Source: Pseudomonas fluorescens (GTDB taxonomy: Bacteria > Pseudomonadota > Gammaproteobacteria > Pseudomonadales > Pseudomonadaceae). From it: a DNA stretch of 64,000 nt. The translations under genes and the position numbers were made by a program. Location of the stretch: assembly GCF_900215245.1 (NCBI RefSeq), contig NZ_LT907842.1, positions 558,001 through 622,000 on the forward strand. Direction: 5' to 3'. The notes below the pieces were generated by a model. That model made no database searches and was not told where the DNA came from. It saw nothing but the letters and a program-made list of their open reading frames with translations. Within the stretch, counting starts at the first letter, position 1, and each line of letters starts with the position of its first letter. Shown here piece after piece: positions 44,099-54,806 of this stretch.

Positions 44099-44884
44099 TT
44101 ACCCAGCGACGTGGGCCAGCGGGAACAACCGCTTGAAGTTCGCGGTGGTCTGCTCGGCAAAGCGCTCGTACGACTCGCCCCGCAGCATTGCCAGGTAATC
44201 CGCCACGTCGCGCACATATTCCGGCAGGTTCGGCTTGCCGCGATGGGGAATCGGCGCCAGGTACGGCGAGTCGGTTTCCACCAGCAGGCGGTCGGCCGGC
44301 ACCTGACGCGCAACGTCGCGCAGGGCGTCGGCGTTGCGGAAGGTGACAATACCGGACAGGGAAATGTAGAAGCCCAGGTCCAGGGCGGCCTTGGCCATGT
44401 CCCAATCTTCGGTGAAGCAATGCAGCACGCCGGCCTGGGGCAACGCCGCTTCACGCAGCAGGGTCAGCGTGTCAGCGCGGGCGCCACGGGTGTGGACGAT
44501 CACCGGCTTGCCGGTTTGCTGCGCGGCGTGCAGGTGCAGGCGAAACGAGGCCTGCTGCAACTCGGCGGCCTCCGGCTCGTAGTGATAGTCCAGGCCGGTT
44601 TCGCCAATGGCCACCACTCGCGGGTGGTTGAGTTCGCCCAATAGCCAATCGAGGGCCGGCGCTTCACCGGGCTTGAGGTCCAACGGGTGGATGCCTACCG
44701 AGCAATCGACATCGGCATACCGGTCGGCCAGTGCTTTGACGTCGGCAGCGTTTTCGGCGCTCACGCCGATGCACAGGAAGTGCCCTACTCCGCGCTGGCG
44801 CGCTGCCTCAAGGGCGGCATCGAGGGAGCCGCCGTGCTGGGCAAGGTCGAGGCGATCAAGGTGGCAATGGGAATCTACGAGCAT
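44099..44884 (-). CDS. tatD: TatD family metal-dependent hydrolase (DNase)
   Basis: A 261-residue TIM-barrel metal-dependent hydrolase of the TatD family, which has 3'-5' DNase activity. Metal ligands are read in DSHCHLD (near residue 4-10) and GETGLDYHY (near 93-101), with VIHTRG and the C-terminal ETDSPYLAP block. In P. aeruginosa it follows pilZ and holB. Here pilZ is missing, so tatD starts only 77 bp after the holB stop. Confidence 0.96.
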   Translation of the reverse strand: MLVDSHCHLDRLDLAQHGGSLDAALEAARQRGVGHFLCIGVSAENAADVKALADRYADVDCSVGIHPLDLKPGEAPALDWLLGELNHPRVVAIGETGLDYHYEPEAAELQQASFRLHLHAAQQTGKPVIVHTRGARADTLTLLREAALPQAGVLHCFTEDWDMAKAALDLGFYISLSGIVTFRNADALRDVARQVPADRLLVETDSPYLAPIPHRGKPNLPEYVRDVADYLAMLRGESYERFAEQTTANFKRLFPLAHVAG

Positions 44885-44961
44885 AGGAAGTTACGACTTG
44901 AGTCCGGAAAGTTGAGTCACGGAAAGTTGGCGGCCAACGATACACCCGTCGGCCACTGAAA

Positions 44962-46585
<1,624 letters not shown>

Positions 46586-46595
46586 TTAGTCAGAG

Positions 46596-47798
46596 TCATT
46601 GCGGGCTTTGCGGCGCAGCGGTGGCCGGCGCAGGCTCGGTCGGTTGTTCAAGCGGCGCTGGAGTCGGCGCATCGGCAGGTGGCGCCGAGTCTTCCGATGG
46701 TTTCACCAGCGGCGCTGGAGCCGGAGCATCGGCAGGCGCCGCCGAGTCTTCCGATGGTTTCACCACCGGCGCCGGGCTGGAGCGATAGTCGGCCCGGCGT
46801 TTGAGCTGAAACTCACGCACGGCGGCATTATGCGCATCCAGGTCATCGGAGAAAATATGGCTGCCATCGCCCCGGGCGACGAAATACAGGCTACTGCCCG
46901 ACACCGGGTTCAACGCGGCGTGAATCGCCTCGCGGCCGACCATCGCGATCGGCGTCGGCGGCAGGCCGGCAATCATGTAGGTGTTGTAGGGGTTGGCTTC
47001 CTTGAGATGAGCGCGGGTCAACTTGCCGTTGTAGCGTTCACCCAGGCCATAGATCACCGTCGGGTCAGTCTGCAACAGCATGCCGATCTTCATGCGGCGC
47101 ACGAAGACACCGGCGATCTGCCCGCGCTCTTCCGGCACGCCGGTCTCTTTCTCCACCAGCGAAGCCATGATCAGCGCCTGGTAAGGGTCGGTGTACGGCG
47201 CATCGGCGGCGCGCTTGCTCCACTCCTGGGCGAGGACGTCGTCGAGGCGGTTGTAGGCCTTTTTCAGGAATTCGACATCGGTCATGCCGCGCACGAAGCG
47301 ATAGGTATCAGGGAAGAAGCGCCCTTCAGGAAACACGCCAGGGTGACCGAGCTTGTCCATGACTTGGCTATCGCTCAGGCCCGACAAGGTCTGCACGATC
47401 TTTTCGTGCTTGGCCAGAGCCGACCGTACCTGCCGAAAGTTCCAGCCTTCGACCAGCGTCAGGCTGTATTGCACCACTTCGCCGCGCTGCCACAAGCCGA
47501 TCAAGCCCTCCGCGGTCAGGCCAGGAGTCATGCGGTATTCGCCGCTGTGCAACGGCTGACCATCGAGGTTGAAGCGCCAGTAAAGACGTAACCAGAACGC
47601 ACCATCAAGTACGCCGTCAGCTTCAAGGCGATTAAAGGTGCCCGTCGGGGTCGACCCGGCAGGCACATCGAGCAATTGTTCCTGGGTCAGATTCAGGGGC
47701 TGCTTCAGGGCAGAGTCGAGCTTCCAGGCAGAGAAGCCCAGCAGCAAGCCTGCCGAGACCAGGCCGATTTGCAGCAGTAAAACCAGTTTTCGTATCAA
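46596..47798 (-). CDS. mltG: Endolytic murein transglycosylase
   Basis: A 400-residue inner-membrane enzyme that cuts nascent glycan strands to limit their length. One N-terminal membrane segment (residues 4-24), a LysM-like subdomain and the YceG catalytic domain with the catalytic Glu in MASLVEKETGVP. The start is TTG at 47798, one base after the pabC stop codon; no ATG fits the N-terminus. The C-terminus (after about residue 340) is a low-complexity Pro/Ala/Ser/Asp tail with 19-residue repeats (VKPSEDSA...APAP), absent from typical MltG. Confidence 0.93.
   Translation of the reverse strand: MIRKLVLLLQIGLVSAGLLLGFSAWKLDSALKQPLNLTQEQLLDVPAGSTPTGTFNRLEADGVLDGAFWLRLYWRFNLDGQPLHSGEYRMTPGLTAEGLIGLWQRGEVVQYSLTLVEGWNFRQVRSALAKHEKIVQTLSGLSDSQVMDKLGHPGVFPEGRFFPDTYRFVRGMTDVEFLKKAYNRLDDVLAQEWSKRAADAPYTDPYQALIMASLVEKETGVPEERGQIAGVFVRRMKIGMLLQTDPTVIYGLGERYNGKLTRAHLKEANPYNTYMIAGLPPTPIAMVGREAIHAALNPVSGSSLYFVARGDGSHIFSDDLDAHNAAVREFQLKRRADYRSSPAPVVKPSEDSAAPADAPAPAPLVKPSEDSAPPADAPTPAPLEQPTEPAPATAAPQSPQ
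46640..46770. repeat. 57-bp tandem repeats in the mltG tail
   Basis: The segment GCCGAGTCTTCCGATGGTTT occurs at 46684 and again at 46741, with similar flanks on both sides. The unit is 57 bp (19 codons), with a partial third copy at about 46650. It encodes the Pro/Asp/Ser-rich MltG tail. Confidence 0.85.
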
Positions 47799-47799
47799 C

Positions 47800-48618
47800 T
47801 CAAATATCCAATAGCGCGCGAACAATGCCCTGCAGTTTACGGGTGAGTGGCCCAACCGACCAGCTCATCGCAGCGCAGCCACGCACCGGCCAAATGCCAT
47901 AAACGCTGTTGCAGACAAAGACTTCGTCAGCCTGCTGCAACTGCTCAAGGCTGATGTCGGCCACGGCCCACGGGATGCCCAGCGCCTGCGCCTGTGCCAG
48001 AACTTCCGCGCGCATCACCCCGGCAACGCCACAACGATTCAGATCAGCGGTTAGTAACAGGCCGTTGCGCACCAGGAACAGGTTGCTGAAAACGCCCTCA
48101 ATGACGCGTCCGGAGATATCCAGCATCAAGCCTTCGGCATGCTCGGTATCTTGCCACTCAGCGCGGGCGATCACTTGTTCGAGACGATTAAGGTGCTTGA
48201 GACCCGCCAGCAACGGCTGCTCGGCCAAGCGAGTCGCGCACGGAAACAGGCGGATGCCGTCGGCTCCGTGAGCATGGGGATAGGTTGCGGGCGGACCGCC
48301 CTGCAAGATACGGCGCACCGGAGCGCCGGGGTTGATGCCATAACCGCGCAGGCTGTCGCCACGGGTGAGGATCAACTTGAGTACGCCGTCGCCCAGGGCG
48401 GCGGCATACGCCAACACCTCGCTGCGGATCAGCGCTTGATCCGCAACCAGGGCGAGCCGCCTGCAACCCTCAGCGAGGCGTTGCAGGTGACGGTCGAGCA
48501 GCACAGGCTGCCCGGCCTTTACGGCGATGGTCTCGAACAACCCGTCGCCATACGCCAGGCCGCGATCTTTCAGGGGCACGTTGTCCGCTGGCTGACCGTC
48601 GACCCAGCTGTGCATCAC
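47800..48618 (-). CDS. pabC: Aminodeoxychorismate lyase
   Basis: A 272-residue PLP enzyme (class IV aminotransferase fold) that makes p-aminobenzoate from aminodeoxychorismate for folate synthesis. The PLP-lysine region is KHLNRLEQV (near residue 140), with PLP-phosphate loop residues further on and the family block [12 protein letters not shown] near residue 24. The ATG overlaps the fabF stop (ATGA). It is the usual gene between fabF and mltG. Confidence 0.96.
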   Translation of the reverse strand: MMHSWVDGQPADNVPLKDRGLAYGDGLFETIAVKAGQPVLLDRHLQRLAEGCRRLALVADQALIRSEVLAYAAALGDGVLKLILTRGDSLRGYGINPGAPVRRILQGGPPATYPHAHGADGIRLFPCATRLAEQPLLAGLKHLNRLEQVIARAEWQDTEHAEGLMLDISGRVIEGVFSNLFLVRNGLLLTADLNRCGVAGVMRAEVLAQAQALGIPWAVADISLEQLQQADEVFVCNSVYGIWPVRGCAAMSWSVGPLTRKLQGIVRALLDI

Positions 48619-49859
48619 TCAGCGAACCGGCGGAACACCAGCGAACCGTTGGTGCCACCGAAACCGAACGAGTTGGAAATCGCCACGTCGATCGGCATCG
48701 GCTGCGCTTCGTGAGGCACGAAGTTCAGGTCGCAGCCTTCGTCCGGCTCATCAAGGTTGATGGTCGGTGGAGCGACCTGATCCTTGATCGCCATCACGCT
48801 GAAGATCGCTTCGACCGCGCCCGCCGCACCCAACAAGTGGCCGGTCATGGACTTGGTGGAGCTGACTGCCAGCTTGTACGCGTGCTCGCCGAACACCGAC
48901 TTGATGGCTTCGGCTTCCGCCAAATCGCCGGTCGGGGTCGAGGTGCCGTGGGCGTTGATGTACTGCACTTGGTCAGGGTTGACCTTCGCATCACGCAAAG
49001 CGTTGGTGATGCAACGTGCAGCACCAGCACCGTCGGCCGGTGGCGAGGTCATGTGGTAGGCGTCGCCGCTCATACCAAAGCCAATCAGCTCGGCGTAGAT
49101 CGTGGCACCACGCGCCTTGGCGTGCTCCAGCTCTTCCAGTACCAGCGCACCGGCACCGTCGGACAGTACAAAGCCGTCACGGCCCTTGTCCCACGGACGA
49201 CTGGCGCGAGTCGGCTCATCGTTGCGAGTCGACAGTGCACGGGACGCGCCGAAGCCGCCCATGCCCAGCCCGCAGGCGGCCATTTCGGCGCCACCGGCGA
49301 TCATCACGTCGGCTTCGTCATAGGCAATGTTACGTGCGGCCATGCCGATGCAGTGCGTGCCTGTGGTGCACGCCGTGGCAATGGCGTAGTTAGGTCCCTG
49401 TGCGCCCAAGTGGATCGACAGGAAACCGGAAATCATATTGATGATCGAGCCCGGCACGAAGAACGGTGAAATTCGACGGGGGCCGGAATCGTGCAAGGTG
49501 CGGCTGGTTTCTTCGATATTGGTCAAACCGCCAATACCCGAACCCATGGCCACGCCGATGCGCTCACGGTTGGCGTCGGTCACTTCCAGGCCGGCATTAC
49601 GCACCGCCTGAAAACCGGCTGCCAGGCCGTATTGAATGAACAGGTCGAGTTTGCGGGATTCTTTGATCGAGAGATATTCCTCGACATTGAAGCCCTTTAC
49701 CGAGCCGCCAAAACGGGTGGAATAGGCAGAAAGGTCCGTGTGTTCGATCAGACCAATACCACTGTGGCCAGCAAGAATGCCCTGCCAACTGCTCGGCACA
49801 TCCGTACCCAGTGGCGACAACATACCCATACCGGTGACTACGACGCGTCTACGCGACAC
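48615..49859 (-). CDS. fabF: 3-oxoacyl-ACP synthase II
   Basis: A 414-residue condensing enzyme that elongates acyl-ACP with malonyl-ACP. The Cys-His-His triad is in TACTTGTHC (near residue 163), [11 protein letters not shown] (near 303) and [11 protein letters not shown] (near 340). The start is GTG at 49859 with an AGGAG ribosome binding site. It is separated from acpP by a terminator. Confidence 0.97.
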   Translation of the reverse strand: MSRRRVVVTGMGMLSPLGTDVPSSWQGILAGHSGIGLIEHTDLSAYSTRFGGSVKGFNVEEYLSIKESRKLDLFIQYGLAAGFQAVRNAGLEVTDANRERIGVAMGSGIGGLTNIEETSRTLHDSGPRRISPFFVPGSIINMISGFLSIHLGAQGPNYAIATACTTGTHCIGMAARNIAYDEADVMIAGGAEMAACGLGMGGFGASRALSTRNDEPTRASRPWDKGRDGFVLSDGAGALVLEELEHAKARGATIYAELIGFGMSGDAYHMTSPPADGAGAARCITNALRDAKVNPDQVQYINAHGTSTPTGDLAEAEAIKSVFGEHAYKLAVSSTKSMTGHLLGAAGAVEAIFSVMAIKDQVAPPTINLDEPDEGCDLNFVPHEAQPMPIDVAISNSFGFGGTNGSLVFRRFAE

Positions 49860-49924
49860 AGCACTCTCCTTTTTCTTGATGACGACACTTTGCTTCAGAG
49901 CTCACTTTGCTTCAGAGCTAAAGA

Positions 49925-49958
49925 AAAAACCGCACGCCGTTACAGCAGTGCGGTTTTT
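49925..49958. terminator. Bidirectional intrinsic terminator between acpP and fabF
   Basis: AAAAACCGCAC (49925-49935) and GTGCGGTTTTT (49948-49958) are perfect complements, giving A-rich and T-rich flanks in both directions. It lets acpP be made as a short, abundant mRNA, with read-through for fabF. Confidence 0.85.
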
Positions 49959-49987
49959 CCCTAACAGCAAGCGACGACTACAAACTA

Positions 49988-50224
49988 TTACGCCTGGTGG
50001 CTAGTAACGTAGTCGATAGCAGCTTGAACGGTAGTGATTTTTTCAGCTTCTTCGTCCGGGATTTCGGTCTCGAATTCCTCTTCCAGAGCCATCACCAGCT
50101 CAACGGTGTCAAGGGAATCGGCACCCAGGTCTTCTACGAAGGAAGCAGTGTTGGTCACTTCTTCTTCTTTAACGCCCAGTTGCTCGGCGACGATTTTCTT
50201 GACGCGCTCTTCGATGGTGCTCAT
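49988..50224 (-). CDS. acpP: Acyl carrier protein
   Basis: A 78-residue acidic carrier protein. The phosphopantetheine attachment serine is Ser37 in [18 protein letters not shown]. It carries growing acyl chains for FabD, FabG, FabF and PlsX, all encoded in this window. It has its own promoter and a terminator downstream. Confidence 0.98.
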   Translation of the reverse strand: MSTIEERVKKIVAEQLGVKEEEVTNTASFVEDLGADSLDTVELVMALEEEFETEIPDEEAEKITTVQAAIDYVTSHQA

Positions 50225-50275
50225 ACCTTGTTTAACTCCTAATGGACAAATTCAGGCAGCTGGCCAGTGGGTAAG

Positions 50276-50303
50276 TGTATAGAAAGCCTTTTCAGCTTTT
50301 CAA
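50276..50303 (-). promoter_or_regulatory. Promoter of acpP
   Basis: On the minus strand TTGAAA (complement of 50298-50303), a 16-bp spacer and TATACA (complement of 50276-50281). The start would be near 50269, giving a leader of about 45 nt. Confidence 0.6.
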
Positions 50304-50416
50304 CTGAAAGCTTCACCCTTGTACCCGGCAGGCCACCTGCCTATAAATTAAGTTGCAGCTTTATAACGGATTTTAGACAGCTCGTATGACATTTTTTTGA
50401 AGCGATCCGTCACAAT

Positions 50417-51160
50417 TTAACTCATGTACATCCCGCCGTTCACCGGGATTGTAGCCCCAGTCACGTATGCCGCACCGTCGGATGCCAGGAAAGTGACCAC
50501 ATTCGCGATCTCTTGTGCCTGGCCCAGACGGCCCAGCGGAATCTGTGTCAGCAACGCTTCACGCTGTGCTTCCGGCAGTTCACGGGTCATATCGGTGTCG
50601 ATGAACCCTGGGGCCACCGAGTTGACCGTAATCGACCGCGAACCGACTTCACGTGCCAATGCACGGCTGAAACCTTCCAGACCGGCTTTGGCGGCTGCGT
50701 AGTTTACTTGGCCTGCGTTGCCCATGGCACCCACTACGGAGCCAATATTGATAATTCGACCCCAACGCGCCTTGGTCATGCCGCGCAAAACCCCCTTGGA
50801 CAGGCGAAACAGACTGTTCAAGTTGGTATCGACCACGTCGTACCACTCGTCGTCTTTCATGCGCATCATCAGGTTGTCGCGGGTGATACCGGCGTTGTTT
50901 ACCAGAATAGCCGGCGCGCCAAATTGTGCAGTGATCTGGGCCAATACCGCAGCAACCGATTCATCACTGGTCACGTTCAGCTCAAGGCCGGTGCCCTGCA
51001 CGCCGTTTTCCTTCAAGGTCGCGGCGATACGCTCAGCGCCGGAAGCGGACGTGGCGGTGCCGATCACAACAGCGCCCTGACGGCCCAGTTCGAGGGCAAT
51101 CGCCTGGCCAATACCACGGCTGGCGCCGGTAACCAGTGCAACTTTACCTTGCAGACTCAT
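50417..51160 (-). CDS. fabG: 3-oxoacyl-ACP reductase
   Basis: A 247-residue short-chain reductase that reduces 3-ketoacyl-ACP with NADPH. Cofactor motif TGASRGIG (near residue 12), NNAGITRDNLMMRM (near 88), catalytic Ser in GSVVGAMG and the YAAAK motif (near 150). ATG with GGAG ribosome binding site. It lies 25 bp after fabD. Confidence 0.98.
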   Translation of the reverse strand: MSLQGKVALVTGASRGIGQAIALELGRQGAVVIGTATSASGAERIAATLKENGVQGTGLELNVTSDESVAAVLAQITAQFGAPAILVNNAGITRDNLMMRMKDDEWYDVVDTNLNSLFRLSKGVLRGMTKARWGRIINIGSVVGAMGNAGQVNYAAAKAGLEGFSRALAREVGSRSITVNSVAPGFIDTDMTRELPEAQREALLTQIPLGRLGQAQEIANVVTFLASDGAAYVTGATIPVNGGMYMS

Positions 51161-51184
51161 GCAGGCTTCTCCTAATTTCAGGGT

Positions 51185-52123
51185 TCAGGCCAGCGCCGCA
51201 CGAGCGGCAGCGAAGGCGTCAGGTGTATTGAGGTTAGCGGTGGATACGCCGTCGGCGCAGCGCTTGTTCAGGCCGGCCAGGACCTTACCCGGGCCACACT
51301 CAACCAGCTCGGTGGCGCCATTGGCAGCCAGGGTCTGGACCGACTCGACCCAGCGCACCGGCTTGTAGAGTTGCTCCAGCAGGTCGCGCTTGAGGGTGTC
51401 GAGGTCGGCGGCCACGGCCGCGCTGACGTTCTGCACCAGCGGGATCTGCGGCGCCTTCCAATTGATGGCGGCGATGGACTCGGCAAAACGCTCGGCAGCC
51501 GGGCGCATCAGCTCACAATGGGACGGCACGCTCACCGGCAATGGCAAGGCACGCTTGGCGCCACGGGCCTTGCAGCCTTCGATGGCACGCTCAACCGCCG
51601 CCTTGGCACCGGCGATCACCACCTGGCCAGGGGAGTTGAAGTTCACTGCGCTGACCACTTCGCCCTGGGCCGCTTCTTTGCAGGCCTCGATCACGACGGC
51701 ATCGTCCAGACCCAGGATAGCGGCCATGCCGCCCTGCCCGGCCGGAACGGCTTCTTGCATCAACTGACCACGACGCTCAACCAGCTTGACCGCTTCAGCG
51801 AGGGTCAGGCTGCCCGCAGCCACCAGGGCGCTGTATTCGCCCAGGCTGTGACCGGCCACGTAAGCCGGGCGCGCGCCGCCTTCCGCCAGCCACAAGCGCC
51901 ACAGGGCGATCGAAGCGGTCAGGATGGCCGGCTGGGTTTTATCGGTTTGATTGAGTTGCTCTTCCGGCCCCTGCTGGGTCAGTGCCCACAGGTCGTAACC
52001 CAAGGCATCGGAAGCTTCCTTGAAGGTTTCCAGGATCAGCGGATGTTGCGCGCCCAGCTCGGCCAACATGCCGAGGGACTGCGAACCCTGCCCTGGAAAG
52101 ACGAATGCGAGGGATGTAGACAT
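51185..52123 (-). CDS. fabD: Malonyl-CoA:ACP transacylase
   Basis: A 312-residue acyltransferase that loads malonate onto ACP. Motifs are FVFPGQGSQ (near residue 6), the catalytic serine in GHSLGEY (near residue 92) and the VPSHCELM histidine region (near 200). The ATG at 52123 is chosen over an upstream in-frame ATG because MSTSLAFVFPGQG is the family N-terminus. Confidence 0.97.
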   Translation of the reverse strand: MSTSLAFVFPGQGSQSLGMLAELGAQHPLILETFKEASDALGYDLWALTQQGPEEQLNQTDKTQPAILTASIALWRLWLAEGGARPAYVAGHSLGEYSALVAAGSLTLAEAVKLVERRGQLMQEAVPAGQGGMAAILGLDDAVVIEACKEAAQGEVVSAVNFNSPGQVVIAGAKAAVERAIEGCKARGAKRALPLPVSVPSHCELMRPAAERFAESIAAINWKAPQIPLVQNVSAAVAADLDTLKRDLLEQLYKPVRWVESVQTLAANGATELVECGPGKVLAGLNKRCADGVSTANLNTPDAFAAARAALA

Positions 52124-52249
52124 GTAACAAGCCCCTAATGATCTGGTCGTCAAAAATGCGTGCCCCTACGGTGGGAGCGCACGAAACTGACAAGTTGGAT
52201 GGTCTATTGAACTGGCCGGTCACATTTAAGCACTCCCGGGCCAATTCGC

Positions 52250-53260
52250 CTAAGGCAACAGATCCTCAAGACGGCCACGCAGGCGTTGCGGCAGGTTTTC
52301 CTGAATCTCGATCAGCGCCCGCGCAATCGCACTCTGAAAGCCCTGCACACCTGCCGAGCCGTGGCTTTTCACCACAATGCCCTGCAGCCCCAGAAAGCTC
52401 GCACCGTTGTGCCGCGCCGGCGCGAGGTCGGCCTGCAAGCGGCGCATCAACGGCAGCGCCAGAGCGCCGACCAAACGGGACGCCAGGCTCTGCTTGAACA
52501 AGGCCTCGATACGCGTGGCAATCATCGTCGCCAGGCCCTCGCTGGACTTGAGCAGGATATTGCCGACAAACCCGTCACACACCACCACATCCGCCTCGCC
52601 CCGGTACAAACCATCCCCTTCGACGAAACCGATGTAATTCAAGCCCCGAGCACCTTGCAACAGGCTGGCAGCGAGCTTGACCTGCTGGTTGCCCTTGATG
52701 TCTTCGGTGCCGATATTCAGCAGGGCTACACGCGGACGAGCCACACCCAGCGCCTCAGCGGCCACCGAGCCCATCACGGCGAACTGAAACAGGTGCTCGG
52801 CACTGCAATCGACGTTTGCCCCGAGGTCGAGCAACTGGCAATAACCTCGCTGCGTGGGAATCGCCGCGACCATCGCCGGCCGATCGATACCGGGCAGCGT
52901 CTTGAGCACATGCCGCGACAACGCCATCAACGCCCCGGTGTTGCCGGCACTGACACAGGCTTGCACCTTGCCATCACGCAACAACTCAAGCGCCACCCGC
53001 ATTGAAGAATCAGGCTTGCCGCGAAGGGCGACCGCAGGCTTTTCATCCATGCCGATGGTTTCGCTGGCCGCTGTAACAGTCAGGCGCGCGCGATCTACCG
53101 CCGGATGGCTGGCAATCAATTCTTCAAGAAGGGAGGGTTGACCGACGAGGGTCAGGTGCAGCGAGGGCGTTGCAGACAGGCTGGCAATGCAGGCCTGAAC
53201 AATGCTGCGGGGACCGAAGTCCCCGCCCATTGCGTCAATCGCGATGACTTGAGCAGACAA
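52250..53260 (-). CDS. plsX: Phosphate acyltransferase
   Basis: A 336-residue enzyme that makes acyl-phosphate from acyl-ACP, the first step of phospholipid synthesis in this pathway. Recognised from [11 protein letters not shown] (near residue 7), the central [11 protein letters not shown] (near 102) and [14 protein letters not shown] (near 205). It follows rpmF with a 4-bp gap, the common rpmF-plsX pair. Confidence 0.97.
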   Translation of the reverse strand: MSAQVIAIDAMGGDFGPRSIVQACIASLSATPSLHLTLVGQPSLLEELIASHPAVDRARLTVTAASETIGMDEKPAVALRGKPDSSMRVALELLRDGKVQACVSAGNTGALMALSRHVLKTLPGIDRPAMVAAIPTQRGYCQLLDLGANVDCSAEHLFQFAVMGSVAAEALGVARPRVALLNIGTEDIKGNQQVKLAASLLQGARGLNYIGFVEGDGLYRGEADVVVCDGFVGNILLKSSEGLATMIATRIEALFKQSLASRLVGALALPLMRRLQADLAPARHNGASFLGLQGIVVKSHGSAGVQGFQSAIARALIEIQENLPQRLRGRLEDLLP

Positions 53261-53264
53261 GTGA

Positions 53265-53447
53265 TTACTCGTCAGCGCCCTTGTCGATCACTTTACGACC
53301 ACGGTATACGCCTTCTGGCGATACGTGGTGACGCAGGTGAATTTCACCGGTGGTTTTTTCTACAGACAAAGTGCTCGCCGTCAGGGCATCGTGCGAACGA
53401 CGCATGTCACGGGCGGAACGGGATTTTTTGTTCTGCTGAACAGCCAT
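53265..53447 (-). CDS. rpmF: 50S ribosomal protein L32
   Basis: A 60-residue basic ribosomal protein; recognisable from [21 protein letters not shown] at the start. This Pseudomonas form lacks the zinc cysteines found in some species. ATG with a TAGGAGT ribosome binding site. It sits between yceD and plsX, as is usual in proteobacteria. Confidence 0.98.
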   Translation of the reverse strand: MAVQQNKKSRSARDMRRSHDALTASTLSVEKTTGEIHLRHHVSPEGVYRGRKVIDKGADE

Positions 53448-53460
53448 AATTGATTAACTC

Positions 53461-53991
53461 CTAAACGTTTGGGTCACGCTTTAACTGCGCCAATACACTG
53501 AACGGGTTGGACCGCGTTACCTCGTCCTCGCTCGGTTCGGCCTCGTCATCGAGACCCTCCGGCTGCTGGCATTCTTCCGGATGATGAGCAGGCACAATGG
53601 GCAAGGCGAGCAAAAGCTCCTCCTCGATCAGTGCATGCAGATCCAAAGGATCTTCGCCCAGTTCCAGCACGTCATAACCTTTCGGCAACGACTGGGTATT
53701 CGCACCCTCCTTCACCACGGCATAACTGCATTCGCTATGGATCGGCAGGGTGACCAGCTCAAGACAACGCTGGCAAACCATTTTGACTTCGGTGTCGATA
53801 AAACTGTGGATCACCACAGATTTACGTTCATCTCGTTCAAAAACAAATTTGGCCTGCACCGTACCGACAGTGTCGGAAAGCGGGTCGCAGAGTCTCTCCA
53901 AATCGGCCAGCAGCAATTCACCTTGAAGGGAAGTGCCACGATCTGCCAATTTGCGCGGGTCAACGTGAGGTGGAATCGGGTCATTCAACAT
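53461..53991 (-). CDS. yceD: YceD family (DUF177) protein, 23S rRNA accumulation factor
   Basis: A 176-residue protein of the YceD family, needed in E. coli for normal 23S rRNA accumulation. The conserved CQRCLE metal-like motif is near residue 75, with a further cysteine near 139. The ATG at 53991 is the only start compatible with the promoter (see that entry): the -10 box ends at 54001, so the message begins within about 1-5 nt of the ATG and carries no ribosome binding site. Co-transcribed with rpmF. Confidence 0.94.
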   Translation of the reverse strand: MLNDPIPPHVDPRKLADRGTSLQGELLLADLERLCDPLSDTVGTVQAKFVFERDERKSVVIHSFIDTEVKMVCQRCLELVTLPIHSECSYAVVKEGANTQSLPKGYDVLELGEDPLDLHALIEEELLLALPIVPAHHPEECQQPEGLDDEAEPSEDEVTRSNPFSVLAQLKRDPNV

Positions 53992-54000
53992 AGGCGCAGC

Positions 54001-54028
54001 ATTATAGGGATGCACCCGGCCATGTCAA
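54001..54028 (-). promoter_or_regulatory. Consensus promoter of the yceD-rpmF-plsX-fab operon
   Basis: On the minus strand TTGACA (complement of 54023-54028), 16-bp spacer, TATAAT (complement of 54001-54006), both perfect consensus hexamers. It is 9 bp upstream of the yceD ATG, so transcripts should be leaderless or nearly so. Confidence 0.8.
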
Positions 54029-54096
54029 AGGAAATTCAGCCCTGTGCGTCAGCCGGTCGCCCCGCTAGAATCCCTGGCTGCCTTGAGGAGACGCTA

Positions 54097-54675
54097 ATGC
54101 TGCCTTTATTACTCGCATCCAGCTCGGTTTATCGCCGGGAATTGCTGAGCCGCCTGCACCTGCCATTCATCTGCAGCTCGCCGGATATCGACGAAAGCCA
54201 TCGCGCAAATGAGTCCGCGATTGAGCTGGTCAAGCGCCTGGCCGAAGAGAAAGCCCGCGCCCTCGCCGGCAGCCATCCCGGGCATTTGATTATCGGCTCC
54301 GATCAGGTTGCCGCACTCGAAGGCAGGATCATCGGCAAGCCCCACACGTTCGAAAACGCTCGCGAGCAACTGCTTGCCGCCAGCGGCAAGCACGTCAGCT
54401 TCCTGACAGGCCTGGCACTGCTTAATAGCGAGACCGGGCATTGCCAGGTGGACTGCGTGCCGTTCACCGTGCACATGCGCGTGCTGGACGCCGAGCGCAT
54501 CGAGCGCTACTTGCGCATTGAGCAGCCCTACGACTGTGCCGGCAGCTTCAAGGCTGAAGGGCTGGGCGTGAGCCTGTTTCAAAGCACCGAAGGCCCGGAT
54601 GCGACCAGCCTTGTCGGCTTACCGCTGATTCGCCTGGTGGATATGCTGCTGGCCGAGGGTGTGCAAACCCCTTAA
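54097..54675 (+). CDS. maf: Maf family nucleotide pyrophosphatase (YceF type, 7-methyl-GTP pyrophosphatase)
   Basis: A 192-residue Maf-fold pyrophosphatase. The start LLASSSVYRRELL (with the SSxxR pattern) and GSDQVAALEG (near residue 68) are family signatures. Divergence from yceD-rpmF is the same as for E. coli yceF, which is a 7-methyl-GTP pyrophosphatase, supporting that subtype. The ATG at 54097 has a GAGGAG ribosome binding site. The frame remains open for 500 bp upstream through the antisense of yceD, but that is not coding. It is followed by a REPIN. Confidence 0.95.
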   Translation: MLPLLLASSSVYRRELLSRLHLPFICSSPDIDESHRANESAIELVKRLAEEKARALAGSHPGHLIIGSDQVAALEGRIIGKPHTFENAREQLLAASGKHVSFLTGLALLNSETGHCQVDCVPFTVHMRVLDAERIERYLRIEQPYDCAGSFKAEGLGVSLFQSTEGPDATSLVGLPLIRLVDMLLAEGVQTP

Positions 54676-54690
54676 AACCCGCGCAAAACC

Positions 54691-54785
54691 AAATGTGGGA
54701 GGGGGCTTGCTCCCGATGGCGGCGGGCCAGTTACCAATAAGCTGGCTGACCCACTGCTATCGGGAGCAAGCCCCCTCCCACATTT
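54691..54785. repeat. REPIN, GGGGGCTTGCTCCCGAT type
   Basis: AAATGTGGGAGGGGGCTTGC and its perfect inverted partner GCAAGCCCCCTCCCACATTT flank a short centre, between maf and sppA. It is a different sequence class from the other REPINs in the window. Confidence 0.95.
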
Positions 54786-54806
54786 ATCGACACAGAGCTT
54801 GAGATC

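Noticed and set aside
53581..54096. Upstream extension of the maf frame
   Set aside because: It is antisense to yceD and has no similarity to Maf proteins.
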